Assembly: GCA_030427245.1 (NCBI GenBank)
Contig: JAUHXA010000016.1
Location: 1-64,000, forward strand
Reading direction: 5' to 3'
Length of the DNA: 64,000 nt
Origin: Bacteroidia bacterium
Lineage (GTDB): Bacteria; Bacteroidota; Bacteroidia; Chitinophagales; UBA2359
Of this stretch, positions 45,174-53,806 are shown piece by piece. How positions within the stretch are numbered: the stretch's first letter is position 1; every line of letters starts with the position of its first letter. The notes under the pieces were generated by a model. It was not told where the DNA came from. It saw only the letters and a list, made by a program, of their open reading frames with translations, and ran no database searches. A program made the translations under genes and the position numbers.

Positions 45174-45274
45174 GCCTTGAACAAGAAGGTCTAATAAAAA
45201 AGAAGCTCATGCAGTGGAGCGAATTCCTTTACGCCAAGTGAGTTTCTTTTCAATGATTTGTTCTTGTTCAAGGC
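45174..45274. repeat. 101-bp imperfect palindrome
   Basis: Outer arms GCCTTGAACAAGA (45174-45186) and its exact complement (45262-45274). Inside, AAAAGAAGCTCA pairs with TGAGTTTCTTTT, and TGGAGCG nearly with CGCCA. It lies between the convergent ROK and PepSY genes. It is probably a small mobile palindrome or a bidirectional terminator. Confidence 0.65.
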
Positions 45275-45290
45275 TGTATGCAAACAACTA

Positions 45291-46001
45291 CTATACTTCC
45301 AACAAATTCCCCTCCGTATCAAACGCCAACTTCGTTCCATCTTCCAATTTGACCTTGTAGCCATCGGGATAATATTTGGCTCTTTCAATGGTCGTGTCGG
45401 GGTGATTGGTAGCCACATAATCAGTAATGGTAGTCGGTAGATCTTCAATCGCTATGCTGCGACCTCTTTCACCGTCACCGCCTCCACAAGTTCGCTCTCC
45501 TTCAAAATTGCCTTCGGTGTCAAACAACAAGGAAACGCCTGTGTCTAAACCGACCAAATAACCTCTTTCGCCCAATCTTGCTCTTTCGGCAGTTGCATCG
45601 GGATAATTGGCTGCAATATAATCGGTTATCGCAGTTGGTAAATCCTCCAATGCAATCGTTTCTCCAAAATTGCCCCTTCTACCATGTCTGCCAAGAGGCG
45701 CACCTTCTCTCAAAAATTCGCCATCGGTGCTGAAAAAGAGTTCGGAATAGTCGTCCAACCATACTTCATAGCCCAAACCATCGGCCAATCGCACTTGTTC
45801 AATCCAATTGTTAGGAAATCGAGTAGCGACAAGGTTGGTAATCGCTTCGGGAATTTGGTTTTCCTCCAAAGTGGTTTTGTTGCTGCTCACAATGATTTGC
45901 TCTACAGTTTCGTCGCTTGCAGATAGGACTTCCTCTTTGTCACAAGAAGTCATAAAGCCAACGCATACAATCGTCAATACGCAAAAAAGAAAATTTTTCA
46001 T
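45291..46001 (-). CDS. lipoprotein with three PepSY-like domains
   Basis: A 236-residue lipoprotein (signal ending FMTSC, Cys20). Three repeats each contain P-x-A-I-x-x-x-V/I-A-x-x-(F/Y)P ... L/Y-x-V-x-L-D-D/G ... L-x-F-D-T-E-G-(N/D): about 48-95, 112-168 and 180-236. This is the PepSY-like (putative beta-lactamase-inhibitor-like) fold common in Bacteroidota lipoproteins, usually in pairs. The three copies differ enough to be old. The role is unknown; possibly protease inhibition or binding of an outer-membrane partner. Confidence 0.82.
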   Translation of the reverse strand: MKNFLFCVLTIVCVGFMTSCDKEEVLSASDETVEQIIVSSNKTTLEENQIPEAITNLVATRFPNNWIEQVRLADGLGYEVWLDDYSELFFSTDGEFLREGAPLGRHGRRGNFGETIALEDLPTAITDYIAANYPDATAERARLGERGYLVGLDTGVSLLFDTEGNFEGERTCGGGDGERGRSIAIEDLPTTITDYVATNHPDTTIERAKYYPDGYKVKLEDGTKLAFDTEGNLLEV

Positions 46002-46159
46002 CGTTTCTGAAATTTTATTGAAGTGATTAAATGTAGGGATTCGATTTGGTTATAGAGACCGAATTGAATTAGAAAATGTAGAGGTGTTTAGACATAGGTT
46101 TGTGTTTGCTTATATGGTATGTGGTGCAATAAGCAAACAAAAGGTTGCAGCAGCGTATA

Positions 46160-46208
46160 AATTTTCCTTTGAAAACTTCAATTTGAGTTTGAACTTGTGC
46201 TTTGAATT
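46160..46208. repeat. dispersed repeat, CAAATTCAAACTC family
   Basis: Contains ACTTCAATTTGAGTTTGAAC and TTTGAATTTTATTCAAA next to the hutU stop. Related to the elements at 7680, 30991 and 31313. Confidence 0.5.
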
Positions 46209-47885
46209 TTATTCAAACCTCCCCTTCAAATCCAAACGATGTTTCCGTGCTGTATCTTTCGCAATGTCATAACCCGCATCCGCATGGCGAATCACACCCA
46301 TTGCAGGGTCGTTGTGTAGAACTCGTTTCAATCTTCTTTCGGCATCGTCCGTTCCATCCGCCAAAATCACCATTCCAGCGTGAAGCGAATAGCCCATACC
46401 AACGCCGCCGCCATGATGAAAAGACACCCAACTTGCACCGCCAGCCGTATTAATCAAAGCATTCAAAATGGGCCAATCTGCCACAGCATCCGATCCATCC
46501 AACATCGCTTCCGTTTCTCGATTTGGGGAAGCAACAGAACCCGTATCAAGGTGGTCTCGACCAATCACAATAGGAGCTTTCACCTGACCTGTTCGCACCA
46601 ACTCATTGAAGGCCAAAGCCGCTTTTTCTCGCTCACCCATTGCCAACCAGCAGATACGAGCAGGTAAACCTTGGAACGCCACTTTTTCACTCGCTAATCG
46701 AATCCAACGAGCCAAACCTTCATTTTCGGGGAACAACTCCAATAATTTTTTGTCGCAAACGGCAATATCGGCAGGGTCGCCCGACAAAGCCACAAAGCGG
46801 AAAGGACCTGAACCCTTGCAGAAAAGTGGGCGGATGTAGGCAGGCACAAAACCTGGAAAATCAAAGGCATTTTTTACGCCTCGTTTGTCGTGCGCTTGCC
46901 CACGTAGGTTATTGCCGTAATCGAAAGTAATTGCTCCTCGTTTCTGCAATTCCAACATCAACTCTACATGATGCGCCATCGTGTCCAAAGAACGTGAACG
47001 ATATTCATCGGGGTTTGCCTCCAACAAAGTTTTGGCGGCATCCACGCTCATTCCTTCGGGGAAATAGCTGCCTTCGTCGTGTGCAGAAGTTTGGTCGGTG
47101 AGCGTGTCAGGGGTGATATTGCGGTCAATCATTCGCTGCAATAGTTCGGTGGCATTGCAGACCACCCCAATCGAAATCGCTTTGCCTTCGTTTTTGGCTT
47201 CCATTGCAGCGTCAATGGCCTCGTCAACATCCAAATATTTTTCGTCTATGTAGCGAGTTTCCAAGCGTTTGTCAATGCGCCATTCTTCCACTTCTGCAAT
47301 GAGGGCTGTGCCTTCGTTCATCGTAATCGCCAAAGGCTGTGCGCCACCCATTCCGCCCAAGCCTGCGGTGACATTGAGTGTGCCTTTGAGCGAACCATCG
47401 TAGTGCATATTGGCGAGGGAAAGATAGGTTTCGTAAGTTCCTTGCACGATTCCCTGTGTGCCGATGTATATCCACGAACCTGCGGTCATTTGTCCATACA
47501 TCATCAAGCCTTTCTGCTCCAATTCTCGGAAATGTTCCCAGTTTGCCCAGTTGCCGACTAAGTTGGAGTTGGCGATGATGACTCTTGGAGCGTCTTTGTG
47601 GGTGGGTAAAATCCCAACAGGTTTGCCCGATTGGACCAAAAGCGTTTCGTTTTCTTCCAAATCCTTCAATGCTTTGACTATCAAATCAAAGGATTCCCAA
47701 TTTCGAGCGGCTTTTCCTGTACCACCATAGACCACGAGTTTTTCGGGTTCTTCGGCTACTTCTTCGTCTAAGTTGTTGTGCAACATCCTCAAAGCGGCTT
47801 CTTGTACCCAACCTTTGCAGTTGAGAGTTGTGCCTTTGGGGGTGGTAAGTTTTCTTTTTGTTGAAGTTGGAGTTATTGGAGTCAT
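46209..47885 (-). CDS. hutU: urocanate hydratase
   Basis: A 558-residue urocanase, the second step of histidine degradation, adding water to urocanate with tightly bound NAD. Signatures: [15 protein letters not shown] near the N-terminus, [45 protein letters not shown] (NAD binding) and QTSAHDEG. Length is normal. No other hut gene (hutH, hutI, hutG) is in the window, so the pathway must be completed elsewhere. Confidence 0.96.
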   Translation of the reverse strand: MTPITPTSTKRKLTTPKGTTLNCKGWVQEAALRMLHNNLDEEVAEEPEKLVVYGGTGKAARNWESFDLIVKALKDLEENETLLVQSGKPVGILPTHKDAPRVIIANSNLVGNWANWEHFRELEQKGLMMYGQMTAGSWIYIGTQGIVQGTYETYLSLANMHYDGSLKGTLNVTAGLGGMGGAQPLAITMNEGTALIAEVEEWRIDKRLETRYIDEKYLDVDEAIDAAMEAKNEGKAISIGVVCNATELLQRMIDRNITPDTLTDQTSAHDEGSYFPEGMSVDAAKTLLEANPDEYRSRSLDTMAHHVELMLELQKRGAITFDYGNNLRGQAHDKRGVKNAFDFPGFVPAYIRPLFCKGSGPFRFVALSGDPADIAVCDKKLLELFPENEGLARWIRLASEKVAFQGLPARICWLAMGEREKAALAFNELVRTGQVKAPIVIGRDHLDTGSVASPNRETEAMLDGSDAVADWPILNALINTAGGASWVSFHHGGGVGMGYSLHAGMVILADGTDDAERRLKRVLHNDPAMGVIRHADAGYDIAKDTARKHRLDLKGRFE

Positions 47886-48058
47886 AATTTATAGGAGTTT
47901 GTTTGTTTTAGGTTTGGAGAAAATACAAATTTAAGAAGTTCTATCAACAACTTAAAGGGCTTGTTGTTTGGAGTACATTAAAGAAGCATTGAGACCTGTT
48001 TGTTTTTTTGTAAATTACGATTTTTCTCAGTAAGGAAATCTGCTAAAATCTTTTTGAT

Positions 48059-48604
48059 ATGCCCAACTCCAACCTCCACAAAATTCTAAAACTCGGAAAT
48101 CCTTTACTTTACCAAAAATCCATTGAAGTAGAACCCAATGAAGTTCTCTCACTTCAAAACGAGATAGATTTACTCCACAATTTGGTCTTAGAATTTAGAG
48201 CGAAATATGGAGCAGGCAGAGCGATTGCAGCTCCGCAGATTGGCTTGATGAAGCGAATCATCTGCATGAATACCGACAAGCGATATACGATTATCAATCC
48301 CGTTTTAAGCGAATTAAGTACCGAAATGATGGAATTGTGGGACGATTGTATGTGTTTTCCCAATTTGTTGGTCAAAGTGAAAAGACATCAATCTTGTGTG
48401 CTGACTTTTCGGGATGAAAACTGGGTGGAACATCGCTGGGATTTGAAGGATGATTTGTCGGAATTGATTCAGCATGAGTATGACCATTTGGAGGGGATTT
48501 TGGCGACTCAGAGGGCGGTTGATGATAGGGCTTTTAGGATGATTGATTCTACTGCTTCAACCTCGGGTCTAAAGCATCCGTCAATCCTTCCCCCAACAAA
48601 TTAA
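48059..48604 (+). CDS. peptide deformylase-like protein with variant motif II
   Basis: A 181-residue protein of the deformylase fold. Motif I is AIAAPQIGL (close to GxGLAAPQIG). Motif III is intact: QHEYDHLEG, with two metal-binding His and the catalytic Glu. Motif II, normally EGCLSxP, reads DDCMCFPN, keeping the metal-ligand Cys but little else. It might be a divergent deformylase or a related hydrolase; a housekeeping def is probably encoded elsewhere. The last 56 bp overlap the 3' end of the convergent permease gene. Confidence 0.75.
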   Translation: MPNSNLHKILKLGNPLLYQKSIEVEPNEVLSLQNEIDLLHNLVLEFRAKYGAGRAIAAPQIGLMKRIICMNTDKRYTIINPVLSELSTEMMELWDDCMCFPNLLVKVKRHQSCVLTFRDENWVEHRWDLKDDLSELIQHEYDHLEGILATQRAVDDRAFRMIDSTASTSGLKHPSILPPTN

Positions 48605-49874
48605 AAATCGTCACCGTAATAAAAATCGCAAAACCGGGGAAAATCGCCAGCCACCAAGCCGCAAATTTTCCACGAGCCAAGTTGAGCAAAGAACCCCAAG
48701 TCACATCCTCCGCCGCCAAGCCAATGCCCAAAAAGGACAAAAAGGCTTCAATCAAAATAGCCGAAGCCACCCCAAAGGCAATTGCAATCAATACAGGAGT
48801 CAGCGCATTCGGAATCGCGTGTCGCCAAATAATGCGTTTTTCGCTAAAACCCAAAGCTTGAGCCGCTTCAATGTATTCCAAGTTACGCACCCGCAGGAGT
48901 TCCGCCCGAATAAACCGAGCAATGCCCGTCCACGAAATCAAGCCAATGATAATCATCACATTCACCACCGAAGGTTTGGTAATCGCTACAATCGACAAAA
49001 TCAACAACAATCTTGGAATCGAATTGAGGACTTCAATCGCACGCATGACCAAAATATCCACTGCTATCGTCACCTTTTCGCCCAACCAACTGATTCGCTT
49101 CAAAAAAGACGATAGCAGGTTGGCAACGCCCATGACCCCCACAAAAATAAAGAGGCTAATGACCACCTGTTGCAGCAGACCGCCCTCCTCATCGGCATTT
49201 GAGAAGTAATAAGAACGGGCAATGAAGGCGTAAAAAACTGCAATGATGAAGCCAACGATATTCAAAAACAAGCGAATCCGAGACATTTTCAGGCGGTTAT
49301 CCCCAAAATAACCCGCCAATGCGCCAATCAAAATACCGATAATAGTAGAAATCGACATCGCTATCACCCCTACTGCAATCGCTACCCTTGCGCCATAAAT
49401 CATCCCTGCCGCAGTATCTCGACCCAGTTCGTCCGTTCCCAACCAATGTTTCCATCGAAGTGACTTGACCTCCTGTTTGTCAAAAGGCCCTACATAGTCG
49501 GTATTAAAAACGTCAATCGTAGTAGGAGAGTAGGGGATAGGTGGAAAAATCACAAAATCGTAGTTGTGTTCATCCCAACGTTTGGTCACAAACTGATCTT
49601 CCCAACTGCTCAATCCCAAATTGACCGCATAGTTATTCATCACAGGAAAATACACTTCTCCGTCTAATTTTGCCACAATCGGTTTTTCGTTTGCCAAAAA
49701 ATCGGCAAAGACCGCTACAAAAAATATCACGTAGAATATTCGCAAAGACCACACTGCCAAACGATTCTTGTAGAATTGTCGTTTTACCAAAGCCCAGTAT
49801 TCTTGGTCTCGATTCTCGTTTTGGAGTATCTGGTCTTCTATTTTATCTTCTATCTTCTTTTTACGAAATAACAT
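48549..49874 (-). CDS. oligopeptide ABC transporter permease, DppC/OppC-like
   Basis: A 441-residue inner-membrane permease. The C-terminal part carries the binding-protein-dependent transport signature: EYIEAAQALGFSEKRIIWRHAIPNALTPVLI, which contacts the ATPase. The N-terminal region has an RQFYKNRLAVWSLRIF helix, then about 75 residues of periplasmic insert and an additional membrane segment around 200-260, making it longer than the roughly 300 residues of typical DppC. LGTDELGRDTAAGMIYGAR is a normal DppC element. It forms a heterodimer with the DppB-like permease upstream. Confidence 0.92.
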   Translation of the reverse strand: MLFRKKKIEDKIEDQILQNENRDQEYWALVKRQFYKNRLAVWSLRIFYVIFFVAVFADFLANEKPIVAKLDGEVYFPVMNNYAVNLGLSSWEDQFVTKRWDEHNYDFVIFPPIPYSPTTIDVFNTDYVGPFDKQEVKSLRWKHWLGTDELGRDTAAGMIYGARVAIAVGVIAMSISTIIGILIGALAGYFGDNRLKMSRIRLFLNIVGFIIAVFYAFIARSYYFSNADEEGGLLQQVVISLFIFVGVMGVANLLSSFLKRISWLGEKVTIAVDILVMRAIEVLNSIPRLLLILSIVAITKPSVVNVMIIIGLISWTGIARFIRAELLRVRNLEYIEAAQALGFSEKRIIWRHAIPNALTPVLIAIAFGVASAILIEAFLSFLGIGLAAEDVTWGSLLNLARGKFAAWWLAIFPGFAIFITVTIFNLLGEGLTDALDPRLKQ

Positions 49875-49985
49875 ATTTGCGATTGTTGAATTGTTATATT
49901 GTTGAATTGCTGAATGGTTGTATTGCTATATTGTTGCAGTGGTTAATTGTTAAAACCACTTAGCAATATAGCCATATAACAATAA
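49870..49985. repeat. AT-rich intergenic palindrome, TTGTTATATTGTTG family
   Basis: Left arm has TTGAATTGTTATATTGTTG and following TATATTGTTG repeats; right arm has AGCAATATAGCCATATAACAAT. In the centre GTGGTT pairs with AACCAC. It lies in the dppB-dppC gap, so it may adjust expression of the second permease. Confidence 0.6.
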
Positions 49986-49995
49986 AAACCATTTA

Positions 49996-51435
49996 TCACG
50001 CCTTCTCATTGAAGGTAACTCTTGGATCTGCGACGGCATAGAGCATATCTGCAATCAGATTTCCCACCATCGTTAATATTGCAGCCAACATCAAAATGGT
50101 ATAAACCACAGGCCAATCCCTTGAAATAATGGAATCAAACAAAAGTTTACCCATTCCAGGAATACTAAAAATCACTTCAATGACCACCGAACCTGCAATC
50201 GCCAATGGAAAAACAGAGGCGAACAAGGTGATAATCGGAAAAAGGGAATTTCGGAAAGCATGTTTCCATACAATTTGCTTTTCCTCCAAACCTTTCGCCT
50301 TGGCTGTGCGGATATAGTCTTGTCGAATGACGGTCAACATACCGCCCCGCATTTGTCGAGAAATGAACGCCAATGAACCATAGGTGATACAGACGACAGG
50401 CAAAACCAAGTGATGTGCTAAGTCCAACATTCTGTCCATAAAAGGCGCAGAAGGGGGCAAATCGGTAATTCCACCTGTTGGGAACAAATTCAAGAAACTG
50501 GCATATTCGGGCGTAGTAAAAAAGACTATCAAAAGCGTTCCTGTCCAGAAAACGGGCAGTGAATAGAGTAAAAACAAAATGGTTGTCACCACTCTATCAT
50601 AAGTCGAATCTTTTCGGATGGCGGTATTGACCCCAATCGGAATCGAAAGAATGTAGGCTAAGAAGATGGAAATAAAATTGATAATCAAAGTCCAGCGCAT
50701 AGCATCCCACATCTTGCTCGAAATTGGGCGGTTGTCTTGGTAAGAATAACCAAAATCTCCAACGAAAAAGCCCGTTATCCATTTGTGGTACTGATTGTCC
50801 ATCCCATAAAACTTCAAAGAAGGAATGTAGTTTTTAGAAGGAGTTGCCTCGCTTTTGATTTTGTTATAAGAATCAGTAAGTTTTTGAGCGGGAGCTTGTA
50901 GGACAAACATGGAACTGTCCGCTTTTGTAGCCGTGTTAATGGTCTCTAACAAGCGGGTGATTTTGTTGTCTTTGTGTTCCATAAACAGGTCGACAACGGC
51001 TCGCCTTGCTTTTCGACGAGGACTGTAGTTGGCGCTATCGGGAGCAACTTTGTAAATCTCTGCCTCCATTGTCCGCAAATTCTTGTAGTAATCCGAAACT
51101 TGCTGCCAATTCCCATATTGCCCTGTCAAATTCTTCAACATCTTTTGATGTCCCTGCTTGACCACTTTGTAGAGTGTATCGGACTGTGAAACAGGTGATA
51201 GGGAAAGATAAAAGACGGGATTGTGCAAACCCAACCGTTCTGCCGTTTGGAGGTAGGTCTGTTCGGTCGCCAACATGTCCGCCAACTGTCCGCCATCTCC
51301 TGCGCTCAATCCTCCTCTGTTGATGAGTTCTACGGGGTCGCCTGGTGCCATCTTGCTCAATCCGAATGCCAACAATGAGATGATGAACAAGGTTGGAATG
51401 AAAATTAAAAGGCGTTTTATAATGTATTGAAACAT
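49996..51435 (-). CDS. oligopeptide ABC transporter permease, DppB/OppB-like, with large periplasmic insert
   Basis: A 479-residue permease. It begins MFQYIIKRLLIFIPTLFIISLLAFGLSKMAPGDPVEL, the standard DppB first helix, and near the end has DYIRTAKAKGLEEKQIVWKHAFRNSLFPII, the ATPase-coupling loop. Between them residues about 40-225 form a helical soluble insert (TLYKVVKQGHQKMLKNLTGQYGNW, KARRAVVDLFMEHKDNK), whereas typical DppB has about 330 residues in all. This insert should face the periplasm and may help dock the binding protein or an outer-membrane partner. Confidence 0.92.
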   Translation of the reverse strand: MFQYIIKRLLIFIPTLFIISLLAFGLSKMAPGDPVELINRGGLSAGDGGQLADMLATEQTYLQTAERLGLHNPVFYLSLSPVSQSDTLYKVVKQGHQKMLKNLTGQYGNWQQVSDYYKNLRTMEAEIYKVAPDSANYSPRRKARRAVVDLFMEHKDNKITRLLETINTATKADSSMFVLQAPAQKLTDSYNKIKSEATPSKNYIPSLKFYGMDNQYHKWITGFFVGDFGYSYQDNRPISSKMWDAMRWTLIINFISIFLAYILSIPIGVNTAIRKDSTYDRVVTTILFLLYSLPVFWTGTLLIVFFTTPEYASFLNLFPTGGITDLPPSAPFMDRMLDLAHHLVLPVVCITYGSLAFISRQMRGGMLTVIRQDYIRTAKAKGLEEKQIVWKHAFRNSLFPIITLFASVFPLAIAGSVVIEVIFSIPGMGKLLFDSIISRDWPVVYTILMLAAILTMVGNLIADMLYAVADPRVTFNEKA

Positions 51436-51757
51436 AGGTTTATGCTATTGATTCTTATGGATTCTTGGTTGATACTTTGGATGCTGTTGTTTCTTATGGA
51501 TTCTTGGTTGATACTTTGGATGCTGTTGTTTCTTATGGATTTTTGGTTGATGCTTTGGATGCTGTTGTTTCTTATGGTTTCTTGGTTGATGCTTTGGATG
51601 CTGTTGTTTCTTATTGATTCTTGGTTGATACTTTGGATGCTGTTGTTTCTTATGGATTCTTGGTTGATGCTTTGGATGCTATTGATTCTTATGGATTCTT
51701 GGTTGATGGTTTGGATGCTGTTGATTCTTATGGATTCTTGGTTGATGTTTTATTAAT
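51435..51757. repeat. 39-bp minisatellite, about eight copies
   Basis: Tandem copies of a 39-bp unit containing TTGGATGCTGTTGTTTCTTA and GGATTCTTGGTTGAT, with point differences between copies. Because 39 is a multiple of three, the plus strand stays open and would encode MDSWLILWMLLFL repeats, but I do not regard that as a gene. The array lies in the gap between the binding-protein and DppB genes and ends at the DppB start codon. Confidence 0.92.
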
Positions 51758-51794
51758 ACTCAAATATTTTCTATCTTTTGTAGTTAGCGATATT

Positions 51795-51867
51795 TCTTAT
51801 CCATAGCATCAACAGTATCAATCAAGAATCAACAGCACCCACCGAGCAACAACAGGATCAATAGACT
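51795..51867. repeat. inverted partial copies of the minisatellite unit
   Basis: AGCATCAACAGTATCAATCA and AGAATCAACAGCACC are reverse-complement relatives of the 39-bp unit. They could pair with the array in a transcript through this gap. Confidence 0.55.
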
Positions 51868-53679
51868 TTACTGCTTATCTGCTACCTGAGTTGCAGGTCG
51901 AAGCGTAAACGCATTTTGGTTGTAGCCAGGACGGTTCACCGAAGGCTCAGCATTGTCGAAGCGATTGTGTATGACGATACGTTCTTTAGGTGAAACCAAG
52001 AATACATAAGGTTGCTCTTCGTAGATGATTTCTTGAATGCGGTAGTACAGATCTTTTTGTTTGAGAGGGTCTAAAGTCACACGAATTTCATCAATAACTT
52101 GATCGGATTCTGCGTTACCAAAACCCACACGGTTGTCGCCATCAGGATGATCGGATTCAGTATGCCAAATTTGGGTCAAATCATCTGGAATTGGAGACTG
52201 TACCCATCCTGCACAGTACAATTCAAAATCTCGCTTTTTGGTATCTTCCAAGAAAACAGTCCATTCACGAGTCACGACATCTATTTCAATACCTGCACGT
52301 TTTGCATTTTCCTTCAATAAAATACCTGTATTTTTTCGACGATCATTACCCGAATTGTACTTATACTCCAATTTCATTTCGGTCAATTCACCATCAATTT
52401 CTTTGTCGACAATTCCATTGCCATTTGTATCTGTCCAACCTGCTTCTGCCAAAAGTTCTTTGGCTTTATCCACATTGTATTCTATGTTTTTGAGGTTTTT
52501 GTTGTAGTAAGGTTTGGTTGGGTGAATTGGGCCTATAACGGGTTCTCCCAAGCCTTTCAGCAACACCTTGATGATTTGGTCCTTGTTCACCAAATGAGCA
52601 ATCGCACGACGCACTCTTTTGTCGTTCAGTTTTGGATTTTTCATATTGAAGCCAATATAGTCGTAGGACAACTGAGTAGGATTGTGAAGGTTGTATAGCT
52701 GTGTGAAGCGTGCGTTGTCCTTCAAATCCACAAAATCGCCAGAACGCACTCCTCTTGCCACATCCATACCTTCATCTTTCATATCGGTGACAGCAGTTGT
52801 CCAGTCGTTTTGAATCTTATAAACGAGTTTATCTGGATTTGCAGCCAATTGTGGAGCATCTTTCACCTTATCTCCCCACCAATCTTTTTTGCGCTCCAAA
52901 GTAATGCGCTGACCTGTTTCCCATCCTTTAAATTCGTAAGGACCAGAACCTTGTACAAAACCTACTTCACGAGCATATTTTGAAGAATTGAAGGCATCTG
53001 CAAACTGCTGCAATTCAGGATGGGCGTTTGCATCAAATTTTGGGTCACTCATTTCCTTCAGGGTAAACTTACTCATCAAACCTTCTGGGTCATAAGCTTT
53101 GGGTTGATACACATAATAGCCACTGAATACTTCGGCTAGAATATATCTTTCTTTGGAGTAAATGGTGAATTTTTTAGGATTGTCCGCATCTACTACAATG
53201 TCGTCAATGAAGGCAATGTAAGATCGAACCGAACCCGCATTTACTTTGGGGTTTTTGATTATTTTAATAGAAAAAATATAGTCTTCTGCAATGATAGGCG
53301 TTCCATCGTCCCAAGTCGCTTCGGGGCGAATTTCATAAGCCAAAGACATTCCACCAGCGTATTCACCTTCTTCTACTTCTTTGATTTCGGGGCGACCTAC
53401 TGCCAATGAACCCACCAATTCCAATGTTTTGAAGTCGATAGCCAGCAATTGTTGGAATATATTTAGCTCTATGTAGGTAGAGTTTGCAGCAGAGGAAATG
53501 AAAGGATTCAAAAAGTCGGGGTCAGATAGCTCGTGTAATACGACTGTATTGTCGCCCTCTTTTTTGCTTACTACTTTGCCACCATCGCTACCGCCATCAG
53601 ACGAACAGCCCGAAAAGAAGATAATGGTGAGTGCTAACATTGAAGTCAGCAATTGCCTGTTGATGTATTTGCCTATCAT
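51868..53679 (-). CDS. oligopeptide-binding lipoprotein of ABC transporter (family 5 SBP)
   Basis: A 603-residue periplasmic binding lipoprotein. I start it at the ATG at 53679, which gives a lipoprotein signal (MIGKYINRQLLTSMLALTIIFFSGC, Cys25). The SBP_bac_5 domain is clear: LAYEIRPEATWDDGTPIIAEDYIFSIK at about 130-156, GSGPYEFKGWETGQRI, and NDKRVRRAIAHLVNKDQII. It binds peptides or related solutes and delivers them to the two permeases downstream. The three genes are on one strand, with a minisatellite between this gene and DppB. The two ATPase subunits are not in the window. Confidence 0.92.
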   Translation of the reverse strand: MIGKYINRQLLTSMLALTIIFFSGCSSDGGSDGGKVVSKKEGDNTVVLHELSDPDFLNPFISSAANSTYIELNIFQQLLAIDFKTLELVGSLAVGRPEIKEVEEGEYAGGMSLAYEIRPEATWDDGTPIIAEDYIFSIKIIKNPKVNAGSVRSYIAFIDDIVVDADNPKKFTIYSKERYILAEVFSGYYVYQPKAYDPEGLMSKFTLKEMSDPKFDANAHPELQQFADAFNSSKYAREVGFVQGSGPYEFKGWETGQRITLERKKDWWGDKVKDAPQLAANPDKLVYKIQNDWTTAVTDMKDEGMDVARGVRSGDFVDLKDNARFTQLYNLHNPTQLSYDYIGFNMKNPKLNDKRVRRAIAHLVNKDQIIKVLLKGLGEPVIGPIHPTKPYYNKNLKNIEYNVDKAKELLAEAGWTDTNGNGIVDKEIDGELTEMKLEYKYNSGNDRRKNTGILLKENAKRAGIEIDVVTREWTVFLEDTKKRDFELYCAGWVQSPIPDDLTQIWHTESDHPDGDNRVGFGNAESDQVIDEIRVTLDPLKQKDLYYRIQEIIYEEQPYVFLVSPKERIVIHNRFDNAEPSVNRPGYNQNAFTLRPATQVADKQ

Positions 53680-53806
53680 AAAAGAAATTGTTTTTGAAGT
53701 TCGGAAGATATGTTTAAAGTTCCAAAAATAAGAAATATTTAGCAACCTATTGAACACAATGATGTTGTTAACTTTTCAGTTTCCAATATAGAAAAAACAA
53801 ACGACT

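Noticed and set aside
51427-51756. 109-residue open frame of MDSWLILWMLLFL repeats
   Set aside because: It is exactly the 39-bp minisatellite read in one frame, starts opposite the permease start codon, and has no promoter or partner. I treat it as a by-product of repeat length being a multiple of three.
51435-51757. CRISPR array
   Set aside because: The 39-bp units are contiguous without unique spacers, so it is a minisatellite. No cas genes are present.
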